Below, piece by piece: positions 46,913 to 57,075 of a DNA stretch of 64,000 nucleotides. The translations under genes and the position numbers were made by a program. The notes beneath the pieces are model-generated. The model did no database searches and was not told the DNA's origin. It saw only the letters and a list, made by a program, of their open reading frames with translations. Within the stretch, counting starts at the first letter, position 1. Every line of letters starts with the position of its first letter. The DNA lies in assembly GCA_011799875.1 (NCBI GenBank), contig CM022299.1, forward strand, positions 214,464,070-214,528,069, written 5' to 3'. The DNA is from Thinopyrum elongatum. Its lineage: Eukaryota > Streptophyta > Magnoliopsida > Poales > Poaceae.

Positions 46913-49887
46913 CTATTTGCTGTCGAGTGTTGTTGAGATATGAGTCGGTGCAGCACTGGGATCGGTCAGGTGAATGTGAACAGGCTTTGTTTCACCGGAC
47001 GACTGAAATGCAGACTCGGAAGCAGGCTTCTTAGTGTGCAACAAATCACTCGGATCTGTAGTCTTCTTATACTCTTCCATTTCAATCGCTGCCATCTGTT
47101 CATCGGCAATCTTAGAGCCCTTCTGGAGGCACTCTTCTGCTCGTTGCCGATTGCCAGTGACCATGATCACGCCCTTGGGGCCAGGCATCTTCAGCTTGAG
47201 GTACACGTAACACGGTCGAGCCATGAAACAGGCATATGCAGTTCTGCCCAGAATAGCATGATAGGCACTGTGAAAATCCACAACTTCAAATGTCAGCTTC
47301 TCCTTGCGGTAATTCTTTGAGTCACCGAAAACCACGTCAAGAGTGATCTGTCCGAGTGAATCATCTTTCTTCCCTGGAATGACACCATGGAACCGCATGT
47401 TGCTCTCACTGAGCCTGGACATCGGAATGCCCATCCCACGAAGAGTCTCTGCATACAAAATGTTCAAGCCGCTGCCACCATCCATCAAGACTTTGGTCAG
47501 TCGGGTGCCCCCAACGACCGGGTCGACCACCAACGCTTGCCTCCCGGGGGTGGCGACATGCGGTGGGTGGTCAGATTGGTCGAATGTGATGGGAGTCTTT
47601 GACCATTTCAAGTATGTCGTCGTTGCCGGAGCAACCATGTTTACCTCTCTGTTGATGACTTTCAGTCGACTTTTACTCTCAATGTCAGCAAAAATCATCA
47701 AAGTGAAATTGACGTTAGGGAAACCGTCATCATCTTCTTCCTGATCACCATCCTTGTCAGACTCTTTTTCCTTTTCATTGGGCTGTTTCTCTTGGAACTG
47801 CTGGATCAGGAGCCGACATTGTCGAGTGGTATGTTTGGGATAAATTAGATTTCCCTCTTCATCCTTCTTGGTGTGAATGTGACATGGCAAGTCCAACACA
47901 TCGTTCCCAGCCTGATCTTTCACCTTCTTGGGGATCCAGGGTCCCTTGGGCTTCCCCTTGAATTTCCCTTGAGTTACAACTGTAGCTTCACCTGGACCTG
48001 CTGGCTCGGCTTTGCGTTTCTGCTTCCGACCCACTCCGGTGTCTTGGGCGACTGGCTTGCCCTTCCCACTGCGGAGTCGGTCCTCTTCTTCACCATTAGC
48101 GTACCGGGTGGCTATTTCCATCATTCGGGTCAGAGACATATCTCCTGTCCGACCGAATTTCAAGTTAAGCTCCTGATACCGAACGCCTTCCTTGAAGGCA
48201 CAAACTACTTGGTGTTGGGATACATTCTCTACTATGTGGTGTAATGTGGTCCATCTTTGGATGTAATCCCTCAGAGTTTCATTCGGCTTCTGTACACAAT
48301 GTTGCAATTCTGTCAACCCCGCAGGTCATTTGCATGTGCCCTCGAATGTCCTGACAAACACTCGGGCTAACTCCTCCCAGCTGAATATACTGCCTGGAGC
48401 CAACTGATTCAACCATGCTCTGGCCGACCCTTCCAGCATGAGAGGAAGGTGTTTCATAGCTACCTCATCATTTCCACCACCGATCTGGACAGCCACTCGG
48501 TAATCTTCCAGCCAAGTGTCAGGCTTCGACTCACCGGTGAACTTACTAACCCCAGTCGCCAACCTGAAGTTGGGGGGGATCTCAGCGGCTCTGATAGCTC
48601 TGCTAAAACACTCGGGACCCGAAACATGAATCCTGCTTCCACTCGGGCGATCCCTGCCTTGCCCCTCTCTGTGTGCTCGGTTCCTGTCGACCAAACCTTG
48701 CACTAAAATTGACCTCGCATCAAACCCTGGCTCTCTTGGGTCGACCGGCGTCCTCCGCCCTCCGCTGTACGGGCGCCTGTCGTCATAGTGCCGGGGCACA
48801 TATGATTCGCTTCTCGGAGGGGGTGTAGGCGCTCGACGGCGGTCATCACGGCCGTGTCGATGATCGTACTGCTCGTGGATCCGACCCAAGTGCTGATCCT
48901 GGCGATGCACCCACCCCTCACGCCGTGGAGGAGATCTTGGGCTGTGAGCCGACTGAACTGTGTCAGCCACCACAGATCTGCTATGGATTCTGTCACGCGA
49001 CTGTGATACTGCAGTGTTTTGGTCTCCTGCCGCCCGGAGCAGAGCCCGGATCTGCATCAAACCTCGTCCAGCTTCTGACTGGGATGGCTGGATGGATTCT
49101 GCTATATGAGCTACGGCTGCAAGATTCTAAATCGGAGTGCGGTATACCTGAGGTTCAGGAGGGAACAATTGCCGCCGTCGACTGGACTCAGGAATCCGCT
49201 GCCGAGCATGTTCGTCGAGTGCATGCTGAAGATTTTCCAGTCGAGTGCGTTCAGCCAAAGTGGCCAAGCGCGCTGCCTCCAAGGCCCGAGCCTCAGAGGT
49301 CTCTTCGACGATGGGCGTGTGGAGTGCTTCCTCATTACGGCGGTGAAGTTCCTCCCTCCGCTGTGAAGAGAGGGTTTCGGGGTGGTATTCCTCGTGAACA
49401 CGCGATGGATCGCCACCGCCGTCGCCGCCTCCGTTGCGACGCATGCCAGGCGGGCTACGCGGCGTGTCGACCATCAGGACCTCCGCCGCAGGATCGCTGC
49501 TGTCGCACTCGGACAGAGTCTCGACGGAGCCACTCGACAGATCGAATAGGCCGTAGAGAGATTCGTCGGGCTCGATTGCCGTGACTTGAGGGGTGGCCGA
49601 TTGACGTGCCACTGCATGCTACACCCACCGCTGAAGCCGCGATCGACCGGATCGCTTGTGACGGCGAACAGCGGGGAACGAAGACGCCGTAGGAAACGAC
49701 CGATATTGGGTCGACGGCTGCCGCAGAAGGACGCCAGGGACACACGCGTGAAAGTGCGTCGCCCCGCGGATGGGGAACGTCTCGACGTCGAGGGGTGCCT
49801 CCTGGAGCCAGGCGGAGTTGTCGGCGATGAAGACGAGCGCGCCGAGACGGATCTCGGGCCCTCAGCCAAACCTCCACCCGAAACCAT
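46913..49887 (-). pseudogene. gag: Element E gag-protease
   Basis: Minus-strand ATG near 49887 (MVSGGGLAEG). Compared with B, frameshifts or stops occur close to the start, at a TAG before 'HAVARQSA', at a TAG after 'EPQVYRTPI', and at a TGA after 'RTFEGTCK' (B has CGA). The segment 46913-48316 is open for 467 codons, with the Gag core, a Lys-rich linker and the protease motif VLMDGGSGLNILYAE. It ends at TAG 46913-46915 in the context AAA TAG GAA, identical to element B. Confidence 0.88.
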
Positions 49888-49961
49888 GATGATGGGAATC
49901 GGAAAAAATCGCAACCTCACCGGAAAGTCGCTAAGACACCGGCCCCATGGTGGGCGCCAAC

Positions 49962-50557
49962 TGTCGTGGTTCTAAGTCTGACAGTACAATGGGGGGTAGG
50001 TATGAGGAGACAAGATCCTAGCTACGATGAGGTTGTGCACGCAAGATTTACGAGTTCAGGCCCTTCTCGGAGGAAGTAACAGCCCTACGTCTTGGTGCTC
50101 GGAGGCTTGGTCGATTGACTTATGCGTGAAGTTACAGGGGGTGCGAACCCTTGTGCCTGAGGAGGGGGGTGGCTTATATAGAGTGCGCCAGGACCCCAAC
50201 CGTCCCACGTTACAAGGGTTTCAATGTCTATAAAGACAGGACGTTACTGATAACACCAGCAATAAAGGCAAATAAATGATCATTAAGACTACGGAGTGAA
50301 CGCCTGACCCTTGCCATCCTGAGTGCCCTTAGATCTTCTGTCTTCCGAGTGGTTTCTGATGTGGTCGAGTGAGTACACCACGGTCGAATGGAATTGGGCT
50401 ATCCGAGTGAACTGTTGGTCGAGTGGGTTGCACCCTGTGGCGATTTCAGTCGGTAGATGGTGCTATCCTTTGAGTGTCCTTGGCCTTAGGGCAGTGTTCT
50501 CGGGTAAGGGTGTCTAGGTCAGGCCTATTACCCTACCCTAGGTACATGTCTTCGTCA
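49962..50557 (-). repeat. Element E 5' LTR
   Basis: 596 bp. On the minus strand it starts TGACGAAGACATG and ends CCACGACA. TATATAAG reads on the minus strand at 50173-50180. The primer site TGGCGCCCACCATGGGGC follows at about 49942-49959. It differs noticeably from the element B LTRs, so B and E are separate insertions. Confidence 0.9.
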
Positions 50558-50817
50558 GGGGGCGCCCTGGTGGGTTGTGCTCACCCAGGGGCACCCCTCC
50601 GGTGGTTCTTGGCTCCAGTATTTTTCTTTTATTGTAAAATAAATCTCCATAAAGTTTCATTCCATTCTGAGAAATTTTATTTCTACATAAAAACAACACC
50701 ATGGTAGTTCTGCTGAAAACAACGTCAGTCCGGGTTAGTTTCATTCAAATCATGCAAATTAGAGTCCAGAACAAGAGCAAAAGCGTTAGGAAAAGTAGAT
50801 ACGACAGAGACGTATCA
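50558..50817 (-). repeat. Element C 5' LTR, outer fragment
   Basis: It matches 31458-31715 with few changes and ends GACGTATCA|cgggg. Element E inserted in its 'ggggggcgccc' run, and the inner part of this LTR was then lost. Confidence 0.85.
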
Positions 50818-50822
50818 CGGGG

Positions 50823-52683
50823 CTGCCAACAAGAGGAGGCGGGTCGAGCAAGAACCGCAAGCGACTCCAGTGGGCCTAGACTTCATCAGCAGCCTCCCCG
50901 ATGATATGTTGATAGTCATCATCCCCTCCTCCCAATCAAATATGGGGCCCGGACAACCGTCCTTTCCCAGCGGTGGCGCCCCCCTATGGCACTCCACCCC
51001 TCTCGACCTCATCGACACCCACGAGCTCTGCCATGGTATCACAAAAGCTTGGATGTGTTCTCCCAGATCCTCGGCAGTCACCATGGCCCAACCAGAGGCT
51101 TTAGCATGAGCAAGTTCCATTCCAACGGCAAGGACCAAGCCAAGCTTGACGAGTGGTTCCGATCCCCCGCCCTAGATCAGCTCGAGGAGCTCACTTTTAA
51201 TGATGGGCATATGTGCTCACTGCCAACGTCCACGCTCCGCCTCGTGCCCATGCTGCGCGTCGCCAAGTTCATGAACTGCCATTCCCCCCCTTAATGACGC
51301 GCCTACTCTTATTCTACCACGACTGAAGCACCTCAAGCTTGTTGCCGTCTGCCTCCCAAATGGTGACATGGAGCGCATGCTCTGCGGCTGTACTGCACTC
51401 GAATACCTTCGTCTTCAGGCGGTCAATTGGTTGAGTAGCTTCCACATCACCTCCATGACTCTCCGGACTATTTATGTGTGTTGCTGGTGCTGCAACAAGA
51501 CATCACAAAATGGGTACCACGGTATGGTCATTGAGGACACACCTTCACTTGAGAGATTACTTGTAGTTGATCAAGAAAAGTCCAACAAGAATCAATGTCA
51601 TTTCTGCGCCAAAATTGACAGTGGTGGGCTACTCGTCTGACAAATACTCCGAACTTGTTATTGGATCCACACCCGTTCAGGTACAACAGCTGCCTTCTAC
51701 CTCTCCTTCTTGAACTTAACATTATTTCTAATTTTGAAGATGTATGTTCGTGTATCATCCAGAAAATGATTCCGACAAGCTTGACCCTGAATATGCGCAC
51801 AGTGAAGGTCTTGGCACTAGAATCTATCGGCCCCAACCTGGACCAAGTTGTCAGTTTCCTGAGATGCTTTCCGTGCCTGGAGAAGCTATATATTGAGGTG
51901 ATGTTCCTTTCCTGTTAAATGTTAACCATAAGGGAGTTCAATTTTTGTGGCCTCTTCCCAAGTTTACAATGACAATGTACTACGATTTCTGAAGGAATTT
52001 TGGAGGATTTTAGTACATACATGTTTTCCCCCCATATTGGTTGCTTGATCCATATGGTTACAATCCATAAGCATTTCTCCTTTGGATTCATCTGTACTAG
52101 TTTTCTTAGGGAGTTTTTCATCCACTCCAACCTCTTGTGAAGAAGGCTACATTTTTCTAGATTGTAATCAAATGCCCATGTTAATCATGTCGGATCGAAG
52201 ATGGCACGTTAGTGCATTTTACAAATCCTGCAAACCAAATAGGCTTGTAGTAGTGTTCAAAACTGCATGTAGGCACTAACACATTTTCTTCTTTTGCAGA
52301 TAAGATTAGGCCCGGTGGTGGATAATGTGATGCAATATAACAATCACATCGAATTTCTAGATCTGCATCTCTCAGAAATTACTTTGAACTCATACCGAGG
52401 GACCTTGCCGGAGATTATATTCGCCATGTTCTTTGTTGTCAGAGCAAGGGTACTGAAGGTAATGAGGCTTGCCCTACATTTATTTTGCAAAAATGAATGG
52501 TTTGTTGATCAGCGCCGGCGGCTGCGGCAGAATCGAAAAGGCTCCGAAAAAGCTGAATTTCATTTTGGAACTTCAGATGACAGAGTAATCGGAACTCATT
52601 GTGTCAACCCCATACATGACCTCTCAGTGGCCGATCCCTTTGCAAAGATGATGAGATTTCGAAACCAGCCTTGCAAGTGGTAA
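50823..52683 (+). pseudogene. B3-like/F-box gene, 3' exons: F-box, LRR and FBD-like regions
   Basis: Exon 4 resumes in frame with 30307. It encodes a KRRR basic stretch and then the F-box 'LDFISSLPDDMLIVII', ending 'PLWHSTPLDLID'. Between these the frame is lost by one base and regained, so the F-box middle reads wrongly. Later indels lie near 51045, in the C-run at 51285-51292, and near 51588. Leucine-rich landmarks are 'DQLEELTFNDG', 'GCTALEYLRLQAVNW' and 'IEDTPSLERLLVVD'. Exon 4 ends TTCAG|GTACAA at 51680. Exon 5 is 51763-51897 ('[18 protein letters not shown]'). Exon 6 is 52300-52683 and ends NQPCKW with an FBD-like C-terminus. F-box proteins recruit substrates to SCF ubiquitin ligases. 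At least five indels make this copy non-functional. Confidence 0.82.
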
Positions 52684-53539
52684 TATTAGTTAGAACCTCT
52701 CTTATATCCATGTTCAACGGATCAACGCGGGCATTTGCAGCTGAATGAGCTGAATTTCATTTCTAATATCAGTTTGAACCTTGTAATCTTCGAATTTGAG
52801 CCATATAACTCTGAAATTTGAACATTGTAATATTTCGAGCTTTTGTGGTACAATCGTTGAAATGGCATCTCATGAGACTCGTATATTGGTAGTACTATTT
52901 TGACCTTAATATGCAATGGACTTAGATTTTATTAACCATTCTCGAATGTGTTTCCCTTGTCGATCTCATCGCAAACGATCTGTATACCTAACTTGACTGC
53001 GATCTTCGACATTATTGCACACAGTTGGTTTCTTCAACCGTGTGCCCTGTAGAGTGCAGAATTAATTATCGCACTTGAGTGTCCATCATCACCCTTCTGT
53101 GTAACTTTGACCTCATCAGCCACGGGTAAACTTATGATCAAAGTCCTTCCACACACTTCATTTTTACAAAGCTTTTAGCCAATAAACGCCCATGATTTGC
53201 CCCTCTTCTAGCCGACGCGTGGCCAAACTAGCCATGCGGGAAGCTTGCGCGGTAAACTACGCGGTTGAGCGGAAACAAGCTCACCAATGATACATTTGGT
53301 GCCTCTTCGAGCCCACGCGTGGTTAAACGAAATGCGTGCGGGGTGCTCAAGCATGCACTGGAATCCTCCGCTATGAACACGGTGACAAGACATGACGATT
53401 ATAGGCCGGCCGGCCCACATTTATTACAGCGGCCATTTAATCCTTGTGCCTCTTCAACCTTTCGATCGCGCCCCAGTATTGCAAGAAGCACACCCACCAT
53501 GACAAATTCTTAGAGGGTCGTGTATCCTGCGCGGCTCCC
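52684..53539. other. Spacer between F-box and exonuclease genes
   Basis: It contains 'ttgcacacagttggtttcttcaaccgtgtg' at about 53017-53047, another CACTA-like motif pair. Two related segments, 'tcttctagccgacgcgtggccaaactagcca' and 'tcttcgagcccacgcgtggttaaacg', lie at about 53204 and 53305. No gene is seen. Confidence 0.6.
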
Positions 53540-54263
53540 ATGGCGCTCCGAGTGGCTGACGATGACAAGCAGCAGTTCACCATGCATGCCGTGGTGGACA
53601 CCCACAGAAGGTTCACGGAGCTCTCGGTGGTGTACACCAATAACCCAGGCTAGGTGGAGCACTCCATCCACATCATGGAGCTGTTGCTTCCTGAGCAGAA
53701 GTACAAGGTGGTAGGGTTCGACCTCGAGTACACCCGCGCTCGTGCCGGGTCTCGTCCCAAGGTCGCCGTCGCCCAGATGTGCGTGCGCAATCATGTCCTC
53801 GTCTACCACTACTACCTGGCCACAAGGCCTTGCGAGTGTTTTGCCAAGTTTGTCGATAGCCCCCCACTACATGTTCGCTATGGTGGACTTCATCAATGAT
53901 GTAAAGGTGCTCAAGAATTTGGGCATCGCCTGCCAGAATCTTGTCGACATCCAGGGCCAATACAAGATCTGGGGCAACAAGGAGCATGAGAAGGACTCAC
54001 TAGTTGACCTCGCCGAGGCCATCATCGACCCCTACTACAGAGACATGAAGGATTCCTGCAACAAGGACAAGCGTGCCTGGCACTCGGCCTGGATGGACAA
54101 ACTCGACAAAGCTCACATCGTGTACGCGACCAAGGAGGCGTACATGAGCTACGAGATGTACAGGCGAATCGTTGACATGAGGAAGTGCCTCCTTCCCCAA
54201 AACGGCCAGGGATCCAGCCGGAGCAGAGCAATGGCAAGCGCCGTCGCAACAAGATGTAGATGA
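53540..54263 (+). pseudogene. 3'-5' exonuclease-like (RNase H fold) gene, broken
   Basis: ATG at 53540 (MALRVADDDKQQF). TAG at 53651-53653 interrupts the frame, which then continues. 'YKVVGFDLEYTRARAG' matches exonuclease motif I (Asp-x-Glu) of DEDD 3'-5' exonucleases such as the WRN-like family. 'LKNLGIACQNLVDIQ' and 'LAEAIIDPYY' match the following region, and 'YATKEAYMSYEMYRRI' carries the late Asp/Glu-Tyr area, where the expected catalytic Asp is not obvious. An extra C in the run at 53862-53867 shifts the frame. The last 40 bases read better in another frame as GKRRRNKM, a basic tail. Single exon, plus strand, about 240 codons. Confidence 0.75.
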
Positions 54264-54569
54264 TTAGATGCTCGTTTCTCCTAGTTTAGTATGGATGTAA
54301 TTTCTTACTTTGGTATGCGGAAATGTTATGTGTGTAGTCACTTATGTAATTGTATGTTTAATTTGGTTATGCAATGTTGTTCTTATAAGTATGTATATTG
54401 ATGTTCTTTAGACAGAGCAAATCACATCGCACACAGACTAAACAATGGAACCCGTCGGTGATGATTTCATCAATCACTCACAATTGTATACCAGCAATCG
54501 TTTGCTCACAACACACACGGCTTGGTTACAGGAATCGTCTGTGTTGTTATCGGTCTTCCCACACATTTC
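54264..54569. other. 3' flank of exonuclease gene and start of CACTA subterminal region
   Basis: From about 54420 the sequence becomes rich in 'tcacacacag', 'acccgtcgg' and 'acacacggctt' motifs in both orientations. No coding frame is credible. Confidence 0.6.
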
Positions 54570-54900
54570 CAATTACAGACCCGTTTGCCACGTATCACAC
54601 ACATCTTGTTAAGTTGAACCGTTTCTATTCTCTTGGCTCAACGCAAATAGTTCATCCGAGTGAACTGTATGCCGTATATTGCACACACCTTTATCTGACT
54701 GACCGTTTCTTTTGTGTTGCCTATTCACAAACAGTTCATCCGAGTGAACTATATGCCGTATATCACACACACATTCATCTGGCTGCCCGTTTCTGTTGTT
54801 CCGCCTCATCACAAATAGTTCATCAGAGTGAACTGTATGCCGTATATCGCACACACCTTGATATGGCTGGCCGTTTCTATTGTTCTGTCTTATCGCAAAC
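54570..54900. repeat. 84-bp subterminal repeats, four copies
   Basis: 'gccgtatat.gcacacac' starts at 54671, 54755 and 54839, each 84 bp apart, with a diverged copy 'gccacgtatcacacacatc' at about 54587. Each unit also has 'ggctgaccgtttcttttgt' and 'cacaaacagttcatccgagtgaac'. Such arrays are the usual transposase-binding regions of CACTA elements. Confidence 0.9.
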
Positions 54901-55028
54901 AATTCTTATGGATCAACCGTATGCCCCGCATCGTACACGCAACTAAAATCTGAACCGTGTTTGATGTATCCTTCATCGCAAATGTTCTTCATCTTTTTTG
55001 ATGGTTTTTTTACATCACACATAGTTTC

Positions 55029-55078
55029 TTCAAAGGGTCTCTGATGGTAGTGTCGTGTTAGCAACATCCTGTAGTAGT
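55029..55078 (-). mobile_element. CACTA transposon right terminus
   Basis: The minus strand reads CACTACTACAGGATGTTGCT from 55078 inward, directly outside the 84-bp repeats. The next three bases, cct (55079-55081), would be the target duplication. The CACTA start, the CACTAC...AGG form and the subterminal array together identify an En/Spm-type end. No matching left end is in the window and no transposase is seen, so the element starts left of base 1 or was mobilised in trans. Confidence 0.85.
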
Positions 55079-55081
55079 GCC

Positions 55082-57075
55082 TCTTGGAGAAGACTATCAT
55101 CAAGACCTCACCTCCTTAGGAGTGGGAAGAACCTTACCTTTGTATTCGCTAGCAGTGTTTTCTTATACGGGCCTTTGCAGAGTCAAAAATAGCTGAGGCG
55201 AAGGTGATTAGGAAACCGGACAAAACCACACGAACCAAACAAAGCCAGTATTCCGTAAAAGAAAATCGGAAGCAGCGCTTCTCCATACCGAAACCCATTA
55301 TGTTACCTGAGCCAGAACCAAACGCGTCGTAAGAGTTATTGAATCGCAGTGCGGACTTGATTTAGTTATCGGGTGTTCTCGAGTGACTAACCACTCAGAA
55401 CCTAAGAAAAATTGGAATCGGTGGGAATTAATACTTGATGAAGGCTCATAATTAAGCAATATGATTATGTGATATTATTGAGATACCAGAGGGCAATACT
55501 CGAAGGTAGGATAGAATAATGGTTGGACAGGTGTATTGATCTGCAGAAGACAAGTACTTTAACTTGTTCGAGAAAAGGGATCAAGAAGATCAATATGGTC
55601 GGAACCACAATTGCAAAAGACCAGATCCCAGATATAAGATGAACTTATACCGGAGAATAATTAATTTAAGAGAAGCTCTAATGATAAGATCTACATCGTG
55701 TCCATGGGCATGAACACAAAGTTCAAGGTCGACTCCCACTTCTCCAATGCATGACCATTCATTCACTGCTCTATTAAAAATTATTTGAGTGTGAAAACCT
55801 ACCTGGTGAATTACTAGAGGAGTATGACCCGTGAAAACTTTCGGGTTCACATAGATTAAGGAAGACATAGGTTCAACCCATCGGGGCATCTTAGAAACAT
55901 ATACCACAAACTTCAAGAGTAAATACCACCAGCTCGAAAGTAGAGCATGATTGGCCAAATCAGAGAATAGGACTTACCAATGGCATTATGTATCTGAGGA
56001 AAGGCTCACAAGGCTAATGACAATGAAGGACGTTGTTGGATAAAAATCCAACAAAGGATCTGGTGGTCCACAAGGGATCTGATGTGAGGATCAGTACTCA
56101 ACCAGAAGAAGAAAGAATGCAAGGAGATCATATTACAGAAACAACTGACTAATTCAAAGTTCAACTATAAAGGAATTATGATTTCTGATTCAAGGGATCA
56201 GAAGCAAATGCTCCGATTAAGGATGGTTAAGCTGAATAGACTTAGGGGTACAATCGACGGCAATTTGATTGGTCGAGATCCAGCCCATGTTAAAAATGAC
56301 GTCTGAGCCGGAAGGATGAATTCTAGGATCTGATTGAGGATTGTGAGCATTCGCAACATATTGGATCAACGGACTCAAAATGATAATGACAAAGGATACC
56401 AATGAGATTACCAGACTTATGGGATTAATCATAATGCAAGCAAGCAAGAATTTCAAGAGCAATAGGCTGTTGAGGATTTTTGGAAGAGCGAATGGTATTT
56501 TGAAGACTTTTGTGAAATGCATGAATCAACTGGGGATGAGCGGATACTCGATAAGTGCGAGAAATTATCCGTAGGGGTATTCAGATGGCAAAGAACTGCA
56601 AGGCAGTAGGCACAAAGTATTCTCGGAAAAATAGAGAGAATTTCGGGGTATCTTGTAATAACAAGATCAACTGGGAACAAAAGTAAGAACGACAGGTGTA
56701 TGTATTTATCCATAGGGACAATTCGGTGGTAGGGAATTGCAAAAGCAACGGGCACAAAGTCTTGAGAGAACATCGGAGAGTATCTTCGAAATCCTTCAGT
56801 GCACCAAGAAATCATCAGGAGTGAGGGGCTCTCTGGGAGGAAGTAATTATGAGAACCTAGAGTTAGAGTTTAGCAAATCATTTAACCTGAATAGAAGAGA
56901 GATCAGAGTCCCAGAGTAAAGATCGAGGAATAAAAGATCCTAATACCACCCAATGGTGATGTGGGCCCGTAAGCTACACAACCATGTTATTAAAGGTTTT
57001 GCAATGACAAGACTCAACTTCGGCCAAGGAGTGTGGAAGGGGGATTCCTACAGGCAGTCGGCTCTAATACCAACT
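55082..57075 (-). other. Element F internal region (degenerate)
   Basis: In minus orientation it follows the F LTR. It starts with primer site TGGTATTAGAGCCG (plus 57059-57074), close to the complement of initiator tRNA-Met. No intact Gag or Pol is visible; stops occur in all frames. It ends at the CACTA target site, so the CACTA element probably inserted into F. Confidence 0.7.

Larger units (their letters stand above)
42586..50557 (-). mobile_element. Element E: truncated minus-strand sister of element B
   Basis: In minus orientation it carries a complete 5' LTR (49962-50557), primer site, gag-protease, RT, both RNase H domains, integrase, the tandem array and the last ~55 codons of the antisense accessory gene (which here reads on the plus strand). 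It then stops. The rest of the accessory gene, the polypurine tract and the 3' LTR are missing. Protein similarity to B is very high over the polymerase. Right of the LTR the base run ggggg (50558-50562) is the expected target site in the element C LTR. Confidence 0.9.
30308..50817 (-). mobile_element. Element C: minus-strand LTR retrotransposon, gutted and filled by D and E
   Basis: The left LTR (30308-31715) begins TGATAACCC and ends GTATCA, so in its own orientation it starts TGATACGTCTCC. The right end is the last 260 bp of the same LTR (50558-50817). Target duplications are tgggg (30303-30307) and cgggg (50818-50822), again one T/C apart. The polypurine tract lies just inside the left LTR, so this is the 3' LTR of a minus-strand element. 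The LTR end matches element A (TGATACGTCTCC). Its coding part is gone. It interrupts exon 4 of the B3-like/F-box gene. Confidence 0.85.
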
